In this document: positions 8,215 to 16,739 of the stretch, one piece after another
How positions within the stretch are numbered: the first letter of the stretch is position 1
How the letters are laid out: each line of letters begins with the position of its first letter
Program-made: the position numbers and the translations under genes
Assembly (NCBI GenBank): GCA_040767605.1
Contig: JAXGOI010000001.1
Coordinates: 992,001 to 1,056,000 of the forward strand
DNA: 64,000 nucleotides
Origin: JAXGOI01 sp040767605
GTDB lineage: Bacteria; Bacillota; Dehalobacteriia; UBA4068
Direction of reading: 5' to 3'
Notes under the pieces: model-generated
What the model was told of the DNA's origin: nothing
What the model saw: only the letters and a program-made list of their open reading frames with translations
The model's database searches: none

Positions 8215-8436
8215 ATGACAAATATTAATATACCCTCGCCTAAAAGCCTGGCGGAATTAAAGGCCCTTTATCAGCAATTCGGCGGCTATTTAACCCCGGA
8301 AAATCAGCAGCTTTTAAGCGCCCTGATTAATGAAATGGAAAAGGGGCCCGCCAATGCCGATTACTCCTCTTTAGGCAAAATAGCCGCAAAAATGGAGGAA
8401 AGCGCCCAAAAATCCCAAGAGAATCTAAATAACTGA
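8215..8436 (+). CDS. Small acidic helical protein (73 aa), unknown
   Basis: AAAGGAGG lies correctly before the ATG, 24 bp after the Gly/Pro-rich gene, so the two are almost certainly co-transcribed. The product has no signal peptide and no Cys. It reads as two amphipathic helices (about 10-45 and 52-70) rich in Leu, Ala, Glu and Gln; the segment QQLLSALINEME resembles the leucine/serine modules of its neighbour. It matches no family I know. A partner or assembly factor for the preceding protein is a guess from position only. Confidence 0.65.
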   Translation: MTNINIPSPKSLAELKALYQQFGGYLTPENQQLLSALINEMEKGPANADYSSLGKIAAKMEESAQKSQENLNN

Positions 8437-8440
8437 CAAA

Positions 8441-8470
8441 AATAAGGGGCGCCATGGCGCCCCTTATTTT
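8441..8470. terminator. Bidirectional terminator, perfect 28-nt palindrome
   Basis: Bases 8441-8468 are a perfect palindrome centred on GGCGCCATGGCGCC, flanked by AATAA and TTATT and followed by TTTT. It sits between two convergent genes and can serve both strands. Confidence 0.75.
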
Positions 8471-8480
8471 AAGCTTTTTA

Positions 8481-10562
8481 TTAAACCTGCTGCCAATTCT
8501 TAGGTTTTGGCAGTATATGGACAGGCTCTTTGCAAACCCGGTTATCGCATATATAGTAAGTTCCTTTATTTTCTTTTATATTATACCCCCCACTAAAAGG
8601 GATAAGCCGGGCTAAGGCCTGGGCATTTTCCGGGTATTTTGCCAGCATTACCCGGTTAGGCTCATAAAAAAGGCGGTTATATTCCTGCATTTTTTTAATA
8701 CCCTCCCCGGATTGAAAAACTCCGGCAATTTGCCTTTGGGGGGCAAGAGCCAGGCTCAGGCTGATAAGGGCAAAACCGGCGCTGCCGGGGTAATCCCGGC
8801 ATTGCCCAGCTAAAAAGGCCAGCTGCTCTTCGGCCAAACTCTCAATCTCTGAATTGCCTGTTAAAAGCGCCAAACGGCTAAGAACATAGGCTATAACGGA
8901 ATTCCCGGAGGGCAGGGCTCCGTCATAAACCTCTTTCGGGGTATAAATCAGCCTTTCCCCGTCTTTGGGGATTAACTTAAACCCTCCCCCTTTTTCATCC
9001 CAAAAATCTTCTTTTGCTTTAAAGGTTAAATCCAGAGCCTTTGCCAGATATTTCTCCTCAAAGCCGCTTTGATAAAGCTCCCATAAGCCCCAGATGAAAA
9101 AGGCATAATCATCTAAAAGCCCCGGGCCGGAGCGTTTATTCTCCCGCCAGCTTATATAAAGGGTATTGCCCTCTGCCAGCTCCTTTAAAATAAATTCCGC
9201 GCTTTTTTTAGCGGCTTTATAATACTTCTCCTCCCCTAAAATTCTATAAGCGGCGGCAAAAGCGGCAATCATTAAACCGTTCCAGGAGGTAAGAATTTTA
9301 TCATCCTTATGCAAATTCATTCTCTTTTGGCGGTAGGAATAAAGCAGACCCCTTTCCTCACTAAAGCGGGAAATGGCTTCGGCATAATTTGGATTTGCAA
9401 GCAAATTGGGGATATTTTTGCCTTCAAAATTACCTTTTGATGTAATATCAAAAAAGCTGTTAAAGGCCCCGCCTTTTTCCTCCCCTAAAACAGAAACTAT
9501 TTCCTCCGGAGAAAATAAATAGAATTTACCTTCAACCCCGTCGCTGTCTGCATCCTGGGCGGAATAAAAACCCCCCTCCTCATGGTAAAGCTCCCTTAAA
9601 ACATATTCCAGTACCCCCTTGGCTACTGCCTTATACAGCTCTTTACCTGTTAGCTGATAGGCCTCTAAATAGGCTATGGTTAAAAGGGCATTATCATAGA
9701 GCATTTTTTCAAAATGGGGTGCAAGCCATTTTTCATCCGTTGAATAGCGGCAAAAACCAAAACCGATATGGTCAAAAATTCCTCCCCTATACATTTTTTC
9801 AAGGGTTTTTTCCGCAATATTCAGGGCTTTATAATCTCCTTTTAAGGCATAGCGCCGCAAAAGAAAAAGCAAATTATGGGGCATGGGGAATTTTGGGGCA
9901 AAACCAAAGCCCCCGTTTTCAGCATCAAAAATCTGCCCCAAATGGCGGGTATGGGCATCTATAAATTCATCCCATTTATTTTCCGCTTCATCTTTCTTTT
10001 TGGCCTTAGCCTCAAACTGCCTTTGCAAAAAATTTGCAATTTTCTCCCCGGATTGCAAAAGCTGCTCTTTATCTCTTTGCCAATTTTGGCTTATTGCGGA
10101 GAGAATATCCCAAAGCCCCATTATTCTGCCCAGAGAATTTTTAGGCAAATAGGTGGCGGCAAAAAAGGGCTTTTGCTCCGGCGACATAATAATAGTCAGG
10201 GGCCAGCCCCCCTGCCCGGTAAGAACCTGGCAGGCCGTCATATAAACGGTATCTATATCCTGCCTTTCTTCTTTATCTACTTTTATTGAAATAAAATCCC
10301 GGTTTAAAACCTGGGCAATTTCCTCATCCTCAAAGCTTTCCCGGGCCATTACATGGCACCAGTGGCAGGTGGAATAACCGATGGATAAAAAAACCGGCTT
10401 ATTCTCGGCCTTAGCCTTTTTAAAGGCTTCCTCCCCCCAGGGGTACCAATCCACCGGATTATAGGCATGCTGCAGCAGATATGGGGATTTTTCTTTAATT
10501 AACCTATTGGGTATTTTATTTTGACTATCCGTATAATCACCCTCTTTAAGCAAAGGCGCCAT
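8481..10562 (-). CDS. YyaL/DUF255-type thioredoxin-domain protein
   Basis: The 693-residue protein belongs to the YyaL / SPATA20 family. The N-terminus (about 18-180) is the DsbH-like thioredoxin domain with the family hallmark LIKEKSPYLLQHAYNPVDWYPWG and the redox motif CHWCH near residue 67. About residues 200-690 form an (alpha/alpha)6 barrel like that of N-acylglucosamine 2-epimerases, with PKFPMPHNL and DNALL. The length is usual for the family. Its role is not settled in any bacterium. No secretion signal, so cytoplasmic. The start ATG lacks a good ribosome site, and the first 18 residues before NRLIKE are not conserved in type. Confidence 0.88.
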   Translation of the reverse strand: MAPLLKEGDYTDSQNKIPNRLIKEKSPYLLQHAYNPVDWYPWGEEAFKKAKAENKPVFLSIGYSTCHWCHVMARESFEDEEIAQVLNRDFISIKVDKEERQDIDTVYMTACQVLTGQGGWPLTIIMSPEQKPFFAATYLPKNSLGRIMGLWDILSAISQNWQRDKEQLLQSGEKIANFLQRQFEAKAKKKDEAENKWDEFIDAHTRHLGQIFDAENGGFGFAPKFPMPHNLLFLLRRYALKGDYKALNIAEKTLEKMYRGGIFDHIGFGFCRYSTDEKWLAPHFEKMLYDNALLTIAYLEAYQLTGKELYKAVAKGVLEYVLRELYHEEGGFYSAQDADSDGVEGKFYLFSPEEIVSVLGEEKGGAFNSFFDITSKGNFEGKNIPNLLANPNYAEAISRFSEERGLLYSYRQKRMNLHKDDKILTSWNGLMIAAFAAAYRILGEEKYYKAAKKSAEFILKELAEGNTLYISWRENKRSGPGLLDDYAFFIWGLWELYQSGFEEKYLAKALDLTFKAKEDFWDEKGGGFKLIPKDGERLIYTPKEVYDGALPSGNSVIAYVLSRLALLTGNSEIESLAEEQLAFLAGQCRDYPGSAGFALISLSLALAPQRQIAGVFQSGEGIKKMQEYNRLFYEPNRVMLAKYPENAQALARLIPFSGGYNIKENKGTYYICDNRVCKEPVHILPKPKNWQQV

Positions 10563-11004
10563 TTTTAAAAGCCTTCGCTTTTATTTTTATAAATACCTTA
10601 ATATACTCCCCAGCTTTTTAGGGGATTATCCTTTAAAAGAGCGCCTGAAAATTATTTTGCAGGCCGGCACTTTTAATTAATATTTTTATAAAAACTCGCC
10701 ATACCTGAATTTAGGTATACTCTAAGGCCGCTTATTTTAGCATTTATCGGCCTTATTTTAATACTTAATAAAGTATTCCTTAAATTAAAATTTTCTCCTT
10801 CCCCTGTTTTTAGCTTTAATATTATCCGCGGCTATAATGGCCTCCAATAAGCCTGATTTAAACCTAAAAGGCAGGTATTAATTTTAAGTTTTGCCTCAGA
10901 TTATTTAAATAGGCCCCAATGGCCTCTTAAGCCCTCTGTTTTCAGGCATAACGCAATAAAGTAAGCAGCGGGAAGCGGTAAACAGGATAAAATTCTTCGA
11001 TATA
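10563..11004. other. Divergent intergenic region with an 18-bp inverted repeat
   Basis: Between yyaL (reverse) and the fab operon (forward). The one clear element is ATACCTGAATTTAGGTAT at 10701-10718, 6-bp arms around six bases, which could be a repressor site for either unit. No coding frame with a ribosome site was found. Confidence 0.45.
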
Positions 11005-11019
11005 TTTTGATAATCAAAA
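11005..11019 (+). promoter_or_regulatory. FabT-type operator 1
   Basis: TTTTGATAATCAAAA is palindromic except at its centre and agrees with the streptococcal FabT box (TTTGATTATCAAA core). It ends four bases before the -35 hexamer of the fab promoter. Confidence 0.8.
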
Positions 11020-11023
11020 CATA

Positions 11024-11052
11024 TTGACAACAGCTGGCAGCTTTGTTAGAAT
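11024..11052 (+). promoter_or_regulatory. Sigma-A promoter of the fatty acid synthesis operon
   Basis: Consensus TTGACA at 11024-11029, 17-bp spacer, TAGAAT at 11047-11052. It lies inside the longest reading frame of the MarR gene, which shows that the frame's first TTG is not the real start. Confidence 0.85.
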
Positions 11053-11059
11053 TAGAATA

Positions 11060-11074
11060 CTTTGAAAATCAAAA
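11060..11074 (+). promoter_or_regulatory. FabT-type operator 2
   Basis: CTTTGAAAATCAAAA has the TTTGA-N3-TCAAA core. It begins seven bases after the -10 hexamer and thus covers the expected transcription start; a bound repressor would block initiation. Confidence 0.75.
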
Positions 11075-11090
11075 CATTTTGGAGGCTGCC

Positions 11091-11582
11091 GTGCTGGATA
11101 AAGAATATAGCGAAATAAACGACTTTCTGGTTAATATATTTAATGAAATCCTTAAAACCGAAGAAATCAGCTTAAAGCGGGCCCATTCCCTTAATCTTTC
11201 CATTAGGGAAATGCATATTATTGAGGCCGCCTGCAAAGCCGCGGCAACGGGGGAAAACACAGCCTCCGAAATTGCCTTTGACCAAAAAATTACCTGCGGA
11301 ACCCTGACCACAACCATAAATAAGCTGGAAAAAAAGGGCTATGTAATCCGCCGGCAGGATCAAAAAGATAAAAGGCAGGTAAGAATATTCCCAACGGAAA
11401 AGGGGAGGCTGGTTAATATGGTTCATGCCTCCTTTCATCGTAAAATGATACTCTCTGTTATGTCTGTTCTTAACGAGGAGGAATTGGCGGCCTTTGTTAA
11501 AGGCTTAGGCGCGATTTCCCAATTTTTTAAAGAAAGCGGCGCGAAGCTTAAGGCTAAAAACGGGGAGGCAAAAAGCAAATGA
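11091..11582 (+). CDS. fabT: MarR-family regulator of fatty acid synthesis, FabT-type
   Basis: GTG at 11091 is chosen because GGAGG (11081-11085) precedes it and the promoter and operator 2 lie just upstream; this gives 163 residues. A winged helix-turn-helix occupies about residues 45-120 (LNLSIREMHIIEAA, TCGTLTTTINKLEKKGYVIRRQDQKDKRQVRIFPTEKG, the MarR wing). It is the first gene of a complete FASII operon, overlapping fabH by 4 bp, the same position as fabT in streptococci and the marR gene in clostridial fab clusters. In streptococci FabT uses acyl-ACP as corepressor; autoregulation here is inferred from the two boxes. Confidence 0.85.
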   Translation: MLDKEYSEINDFLVNIFNEILKTEEISLKRAHSLNLSIREMHIIEAACKAAATGENTASEIAFDQKITCGTLTTTINKLEKKGYVIRRQDQKDKRQVRIFPTEKGRLVNMVHASFHRKMILSVMSVLNEEELAAFVKGLGAISQFFKESGAKLKAKNGEAKSK

Positions 11583-12553
11583 GCTTTAATATTATAGGAA
11601 CCGGCAGCGCTTACCCTAAAAGCAGCAAAACAAATGCCGATTTTGCCGCCTTTCTTGATACCTCCGATGAATGGATTTTTAGCCGCACCGGGATTAAAAG
11701 CAGGTATATCTGTACGGAAGAAACTATTACAGAGCTTGCCTTTAAAGCCGCCGCCAAAGCTCTGGCGGATGCCGATACCTCCCCTGGGGAGCTGGATATT
11801 ATTATTTGCGCCACCATTGGGGGGGATTATTTAACCCCTGCTTTAGGCTGTATTCTCCAGCAAATGCTGGGGGCAAACTGCCCGGCTTTTGATATTAATG
11901 CCGCCTGCCCCGGCTTTATTTACGGAATGGATATTGCCGATGCCTATTTTAAGGCTCATAAAATAAAAAAAGCCCTTATTGTGGGGGCGGAGGCTATTTC
12001 CCGCTATTTAGATTGGGAAGACCGCTCTACCTGCGTACTTTTTGGAGACGCAGCAGGGGCGGTTGTTTTAGGGGAGGGGGAAGACCTCCTTTCAATTATC
12101 ATAACCGCCCGGGGGAATCCGGATGTGCTTTCCATTAAAAACCTGGTTAATAATGCCCCCTTTGCCCGGCCAAAGGAGGGCAGCCCTTATTTGCAAATGA
12201 ATGGGCAGGAGGTTTATAAATTTGCGGTTTCCTCCATGTGCAGGGATTTACGCAGCGCTATTAAAAAAGCCGGGCTGGAGGAAGACCAAATAGATTTTGT
12301 TCTGCCGCATCAGGCCAATATCCGAATTATTGAGGCCGCCCAAAGCAAATTAAAAATAGCCCCGGGGAAATACCGGACAAATATAGAAACTTTCGGCAAT
12401 ACCTCCTCCGCCAGTATACCCCTGCTTATGGACCGGCTGCAGGAGGCCGGGGAATTTAAACCCGGCCATATTTTGGCCCTTACATCCTTTGGCAGCGGGC
12501 TTACCAGCGGAGCATGTATTATAAAATGGCAAAAACAAAAGAGAAAGGACTAA
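11579..12553 (+). CDS. fabH: 3-oxoacyl-ACP synthase III (initiating condensation)
   Basis: The enzyme condenses acetyl-CoA (or a branched starter) with malonyl-ACP, the first step of fatty acid synthesis. At 324 residues it has the complete Cys-His-Asn triad: Cys110 in DINAACPGF, His in VLPHQANIRI, and Asn in FGNTSSASIP. The C-terminal GSGLTSGACIIKW is typical of the family. The ATG overlaps the fabT stop (ATGA), indicating translational coupling. Starter-unit preference, and so straight or branched chains, cannot be read from these motifs. Confidence 0.95.
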   Translation: MSFNIIGTGSAYPKSSKTNADFAAFLDTSDEWIFSRTGIKSRYICTEETITELAFKAAAKALADADTSPGELDIIICATIGGDYLTPALGCILQQMLGANCPAFDINAACPGFIYGMDIADAYFKAHKIKKALIVGAEAISRYLDWEDRSTCVLFGDAAGAVVLGEGEDLLSIIITARGNPDVLSIKNLVNNAPFARPKEGSPYLQMNGQEVYKFAVSSMCRDLRSAIKKAGLEEDQIDFVLPHQANIRIIEAAQSKLKIAPGKYRTNIETFGNTSSASIPLLMDRLQEAGEFKPGHILALTSFGSGLTSGACIIKWQKQKRKD

Positions 12554-12557
12554 AAAA

Positions 12558-12779
12558 ATGATACTTGAAAAAATAAGTGAGATAATTGCAGAGCATAAGG
12601 ATTTAAACCCAAAGGAAATTACCCTGGAGAAAAGCCTTGAGGATTTAGGGCTGGATTCTTTAGACAGCGTAGAGCTGGTTTTAGCTTTAGAAGAGGAATT
12701 TGATATTACCATTCAAACGGATGAACCCATTAAAACCGTGGCAGAGCTTGTGGAAATGATTGAAAATCTTAAAAAGTAA
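12558..12779 (+). CDS. acpP: Acyl carrier protein
   Basis: A 73-residue acidic four-helix protein with the phosphopantetheine site DSLD; the modified residue is Ser34 (LGLDSLDSVELV). It carries the growing acyl chain to every other enzyme of this operon. It is slightly shorter than E. coli ACP. Spacing is 4 bp after fabH. Confidence 0.95.
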   Translation: MILEKISEIIAEHKDLNPKEITLEKSLEDLGLDSLDSVELVLALEEEFDITIQTDEPIKTVAELVEMIENLKK

Positions 12780-12789
12780 GGTGGCAGCC

Positions 12790-13737
12790 ATGATTAATAC
12801 CCCTATTGCTCAATTGCTTGGTACAAAATACCCTATAATTCAAGGGGGCATGGCCTGGGTGGCGGATGCCAATTTGGCGGCTGCCGTTTCAAACGGGGGC
12901 GGCCTGGGGATGATTTCCGCCATGAATGCCGATGAAAACTGGCTGCGCCGGGAAATTCAAAAGGCAAGGGGCCTAACCCAAAAGCCCTTTGGGGTAAATA
13001 TTATGCTTTTAAGCCCCTATGCCGAAAAAGTAGCCCAGGCAATTATAGAAGAGGAAATTGCTTTTGTAACAACCGGAGCCGGAAACCCCGTAAAATTTAT
13101 TAAAAAATGGATTGAAGCCGGCATTAAAGTTATCCCTGTTATACCCTCAACGGGAATGGCCAAATTAGTTGCCAGAAACGGCGCCTCGGCTGTAATTGCC
13201 GAAGGGGGAGAAGCCGGAGGCCATATTGGGGAGCTGACTACTATGGTTCTTGTACCCCAGGTTTGCGACGCTGTGGATATACCCGTAATTGCCGCCGGAG
13301 GAATTGGCGACGGCCGGGGCATTGCCGCCGCTTTTATGCTGGGAGCCCAGGGAATTCAAATAGGCACCAGATTTTTAGTGGCAAAGGAATGTCAAATTCA
13401 TCAAAATTATAAAAACAAAATTTTAAAGGCAAAAGATATCGATACAATTTCCACCGGTAAAAGGCTGGGGCACCCTGTAAGGTCTTTAAAAACTAAATTT
13501 TCCAGAGCTTTTTTTGAGAAGGAATATGATTGCAATATTACCAATCAGGAGCTTGAGGCCTTCGGCGCCGGGGCGCTGCGCCTGGCCGCCATTGAAGGCG
13601 ATGAGGAAAGGGGCTGCTTTATGGCGGGGCAAATTGCCGCTATGGTTAAAAAAGAGCAGCCGGCGGGGGAAATAATTTCCGAAATGTTCGCAGAGGCGGA
13701 AAATATCCTGAGGGGGGCCGGGAAATGGCTAAAATAG
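12790..13737 (+). CDS. fabK: Enoyl-ACP reductase II (FMN-dependent)
   Basis: FabK performs the last reduction of each elongation cycle with NAD(P)H and FMN, replacing the triclosan-sensitive FabI. The 315-residue TIM barrel starts IAQLLGTKYPIIQGGMAWVADANLAAAVSNGGGLG and has the flavin phosphate segments EGGEAGGHIG and GGIGDGRGIAAAFMLGAQGIQIGTRF. ATG at 12790 is used because it follows GGTGG; a longer frame from 12760 would start inside acpP. Its position between acpP and fabD, with no FabI gene in the cluster, argues for FabK over the related nitronate monooxygenases. Confidence 0.92.
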   Translation: MINTPIAQLLGTKYPIIQGGMAWVADANLAAAVSNGGGLGMISAMNADENWLRREIQKARGLTQKPFGVNIMLLSPYAEKVAQAIIEEEIAFVTTGAGNPVKFIKKWIEAGIKVIPVIPSTGMAKLVARNGASAVIAEGGEAGGHIGELTTMVLVPQVCDAVDIPVIAAGGIGDGRGIAAAFMLGAQGIQIGTRFLVAKECQIHQNYKNKILKAKDIDTISTGKRLGHPVRSLKTKFSRAFFEKEYDCNITNQELEAFGAGALRLAAIEGDEERGCFMAGQIAAMVKKEQPAGEIISEMFAEAENILRGAGKWLK

Positions 13738-14645
13738 CCTTTCTCTTTTCCGGGCAGGGGGCTCAATACCCCGGAATGGGAAAAGAGCTTTCTGAAATCT
13801 CCCCCGCGGCTAAAGAGCTTTTCCGCCTGGCAGAAAGTATCCGCCCCGGCACTGCGACCCAATGCTTTGAAGGAGAAAAAGAAGAGCTTTTTCAGACAAT
13901 CAATACCCAACCCTGCCTTTTTTGTGTAGATTTAGCCGCCGCCCTGGCCTTAAAAGAAAGGGGCATAATCCCGGCGGCTTTAGGGGGGTTTTCCCTGGGG
14001 GAGATAGCCGCCTTAACTTTTGCTAAAAGCTTTAGTATAGAAGACGGCTTTAGGCTTGTTTGCCGCCGGGCCCAATTTATGGAACAGGCCGCCCAAAAAA
14101 ATAAAGGCGCCATGGCGGCGGTACTTAAGCTTGAAGCCGAAGTAGTTGAAAAGCTTTGCCAAAGTTTAGGGGGAGCCTGGCCGGTTAATTATAATTCCCC
14201 CGGGCAAACAGTTGTTGCTCTTGAGGCCCAGATGCTCTCCGAATTCTGCCTGGAGGTTAAAAATAAGGGGGGCAAGGCCATACCCCTTGGGGTAAGCGGC
14301 GGCTTTCATTCCCCTCTTATGGATGAAGCTTATTTGCTTTTTAAAAAGGAGCTGGAAAAAACAGCCTTTAATGCCCCCGCCCTGCCGGTTTATGCAAATT
14401 TAACCGCCCTGCCCTATGATAACCGCCTAAAAAGCACTTTAGCCCGGCAAATTAATAACCCAGTTCTGTGGCAAAAAACCATAGAAAATATGCTCTATGG
14501 GGGTATAAATACTTTTATTGAAACCGGCCCCGGTAAAACCCTGGCTAATTTAATTAAAAAAATCAGCCCCGGAGCTTTCGTACTTAATGTTGAAGATGCC
14601 CAAAGCCTGGAAAATACTTTAAACCGCCTTTCTCAGGCAAATTAA
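13725..14645 (+). CDS. fabD: Malonyl-CoA:ACP transacylase
   Basis: It loads malonyl groups onto ACP. The 306-residue sequence has FLFSGQGAQYPGMG at the start, the nucleophile Ser90 in GGFSLGE, the partner His in SGGFHSPLM, and the C-terminal ETGPGKTLANL. It overlaps the end of fabK by 13 bp. The GFSLGE form with Phe is common in Firmicutes (GHSLGE in E. coli). Confidence 0.95.
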   Translation: MAKIAFLFSGQGAQYPGMGKELSEISPAAKELFRLAESIRPGTATQCFEGEKEELFQTINTQPCLFCVDLAAALALKERGIIPAALGGFSLGEIAALTFAKSFSIEDGFRLVCRRAQFMEQAAQKNKGAMAAVLKLEAEVVEKLCQSLGGAWPVNYNSPGQTVVALEAQMLSEFCLEVKNKGGKAIPLGVSGGFHSPLMDEAYLLFKKELEKTAFNAPALPVYANLTALPYDNRLKSTLARQINNPVLWQKTIENMLYGGINTFIETGPGKTLANLIKKISPGAFVLNVEDAQSLENTLNRLSQAN

Positions 14646-14698
14646 TAAAAAGAAATTATTCTATTTATATAATTTATTAAATACTTTAGGAGGCAAAT

Positions 14699-15439
14699 AT
14701 GCTGAAAGGTAAAACAGCCATAGTAACCGGAGGCTCCCGGGGTATCGGCAAGGCTATTGCCTTAGAGCTGGCCCGCCAGGGGGCGCAGATTGCAATTGTA
14801 TATTACGGCAATGATGAAGCCGCCCAAATAACCTGCCAAAGCATTAAAGAGCTGGGGCAAAAGGCCATAGCCTACCCTTGTGATGTATCCGATTATGAAA
14901 AAACCAAAGAGCTTATTGTCCAAATCCTCACAGATTTCGGCAGCTTTGAAATTTTAATTAATAATGCGGGAATTATCCGCGACGGCCTTCTCCTTTCTTT
15001 AAAAGAGGCTGATTATGATTTAGTTTTAAATACAAACCTTAAAGGCGCTTATAATCTGCTTAAGCATAGCGCCCCCTTTCTGCTGCGCCAAAAAAAGGGC
15101 CGGATAATTAATATTTCTTCTGTGGCGGGGTTAATGGGTAATGCCGGGCAAACAAATTATTCCGCGGCAAAAGCGGGGTTAATCGGCCTTACAAAGGCCG
15201 CCGCCAGAGAGCTTGCCTCAAGAAATATTACCTGCAATGCAATTGCCCCCGGCCTAATAGATACTGAAATGACCAAAAACCTGCCCCAAAAGGCCAAAGA
15301 GGCTTTATTAGGGCAAATACCCCTTAAAAAGGCCGGCTCCCCTCAGGATATCGCCTCTTTAGCCGCCTTTTTATCCTCAGACCAGGCAGGCTATATTACC
15401 GGAGAAATTATAAAAGTTGACGGCGGCTTATATATTTAG
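14699..15439 (+). CDS. fabG: 3-oxoacyl-ACP reductase
   Basis: A 246-residue short-chain dehydrogenase that makes 3-hydroxyacyl-ACP with NADPH. Visible are the nucleotide motif TGGSRGIGKA, NNAG, catalytic Ser in ISSVAG, and YxxxK as YSAAK; the end YITGEIIKVDGGLYI is characteristic of FabG. AGGAGG precedes the ATG. The 53-bp A+T-rich gap before it is the largest in the operon and could hold a weak internal promoter. Confidence 0.95.
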   Translation: MLKGKTAIVTGGSRGIGKAIALELARQGAQIAIVYYGNDEAAQITCQSIKELGQKAIAYPCDVSDYEKTKELIVQILTDFGSFEILINNAGIIRDGLLLSLKEADYDLVLNTNLKGAYNLLKHSAPFLLRQKKGRIINISSVAGLMGNAGQTNYSAAKAGLIGLTKAAARELASRNITCNAIAPGLIDTEMTKNLPQKAKEALLGQIPLKKAGSPQDIASLAAFLSSDQAGYITGEIIKVDGGLYI

Positions 15440-15448
15440 GAGGTAATT

Positions 15449-16696
15449 ATGAAAAGAGTTGTAATAACCGGCATGGGGGCCATAACCCCTTTGGGTAATA
15501 ATATCCCCGCTTTTTGGCAGGCCCTTAAAGAAGGGGCCTGCGGCATAGATTTTATTAAAAGCTTTGATACGGAAAATTTTAAAGTAAAAATCGGCGCCGA
15601 AATAAAGAATTTTGACCCCGGCCTTTATATGGATAAAGGCCAAATCCGCAGGAGCGATATTTATTCTCAATATGCTTTTGCGGCGGCTTGCGAGGCCATG
15701 GAGGATAGCGGCCTGAGGGATAAAATCTCCCCGGAGAGATTCGGGGTTTATGTAGGCTCCGGGGTTGGCGGTATGCATACCTATATAGAGGAAAGCAATA
15801 AGCTTACCCAATATGGCCCAAGAAGGGTTTCGCCCTTTTTTATACCTATGATGATACCCAATATGGCCGCCAGCCAAATTGCCATTGGCTTTAATGCCCA
15901 GGGGCCATGCCTGCCTATTGTAACGGCCTGCGCTTCGGCAACCCATAATTTAGGCGAGGCCTTAAGAGCAATTGCCCATGGCTATGCCGATGCCATTTTA
16001 GCAGGAGGCTCTGAGGCTGGGGTTAATCCCCTTTCCGTAGCCGGCTTTACTAATTGCATGGCCCTTTCTTTAAAGAATTTGCCTTTAGAATCCTCCCTGC
16101 CCTTTGATAGGCGCCGAGACGGCTTTGTGGTAGGGGAAGGAGCCGGGGTTTTAGTTTTAGAGGAATACCGACATGCCCTAAACAGAGGGGCAAAAATTTA
16201 TGCCGAAGTTTTAGGCTATGGCAATACCTGCGACGCCTATCATATTACGGCCCCCTGCCCTGAGGCCGTACCGGCTGCAAGGGCCATAAGCCAGGCCATG
16301 GAGGAAGCCGTTAAAAAAGAGCCTGCCCTAGCGGAAGAAAAGCAAATATATATTAATGCCCATGGCACAGGCACGCCTCTTAATGATAAAGGCGAAACCC
16401 TGGCCATTAAAAAAGCCTTGGGGGAAAAGGCCTATGAGGCTTTAATCAGCTCCACAAAATCCATGACCGGCCATATGCTGGGGGCGGCGGGGGCCGTTGA
16501 GGCCATAGCCGCTGCTTTGGCTCTGGAAAGCGGCATTATCCCCCCTACCATTGGCTATAAAGAAAAGGATGAGGATTGCGATTTAAACTATGTGCCCAAT
16601 AAAGCCGTAAATGCCCCCGTAAAGCTTGCCCTCTCTATTTCTTTGGGTTTTGGCGGGCATAATGCCTGCCTGGCTCTGGGTAAACCCCAGTTTTAG
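15449..16696 (+). CDS. fabF: 3-oxoacyl-ACP synthase II (elongation)
   Basis: The 415-residue elongation ketosynthase has the Cys-His-His triad: Cys161 in VTACASATHN, His in NAHGTGTPLND and His in TKSMTGHMLGAAGA. FDRRRDGFVVGEGAG is a family hallmark. It is the only elongating ketosynthase in the cluster; no FabB or FabA/FabM is present. Confidence 0.95.
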   Translation: MKRVVITGMGAITPLGNNIPAFWQALKEGACGIDFIKSFDTENFKVKIGAEIKNFDPGLYMDKGQIRRSDIYSQYAFAAACEAMEDSGLRDKISPERFGVYVGSGVGGMHTYIEESNKLTQYGPRRVSPFFIPMMIPNMAASQIAIGFNAQGPCLPIVTACASATHNLGEALRAIAHGYADAILAGGSEAGVNPLSVAGFTNCMALSLKNLPLESSLPFDRRRDGFVVGEGAGVLVLEEYRHALNRGAKIYAEVLGYGNTCDAYHITAPCPEAVPAARAISQAMEEAVKKEPALAEEKQIYINAHGTGTPLNDKGETLAIKKALGEKAYEALISSTKSMTGHMLGAAGAVEAIAAALALESGIIPPTIGYKEKDEDCDLNYVPNKAVNAPVKLALSISLGFGGHNACLALGKPQF

Positions 16697-16739
16697 CCGG
16701 GGAGCCGGGGCCTTTAAGCCCGGGAGAAAGGATAAAAAA

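Noticed and set aside
11043..11090. Upstream start (TTG 11043) for the MarR gene
   Set aside because: It lies within the promoter; the -10 hexamer and an operator would be coding, and no ribosome site precedes it.
15428..15946. 172-codon reverse frame opposite fabF
   Set aside because: It lies wholly within fabF, has no ribosome site and a composition expected of an antisense shadow of G+C-rich codons.
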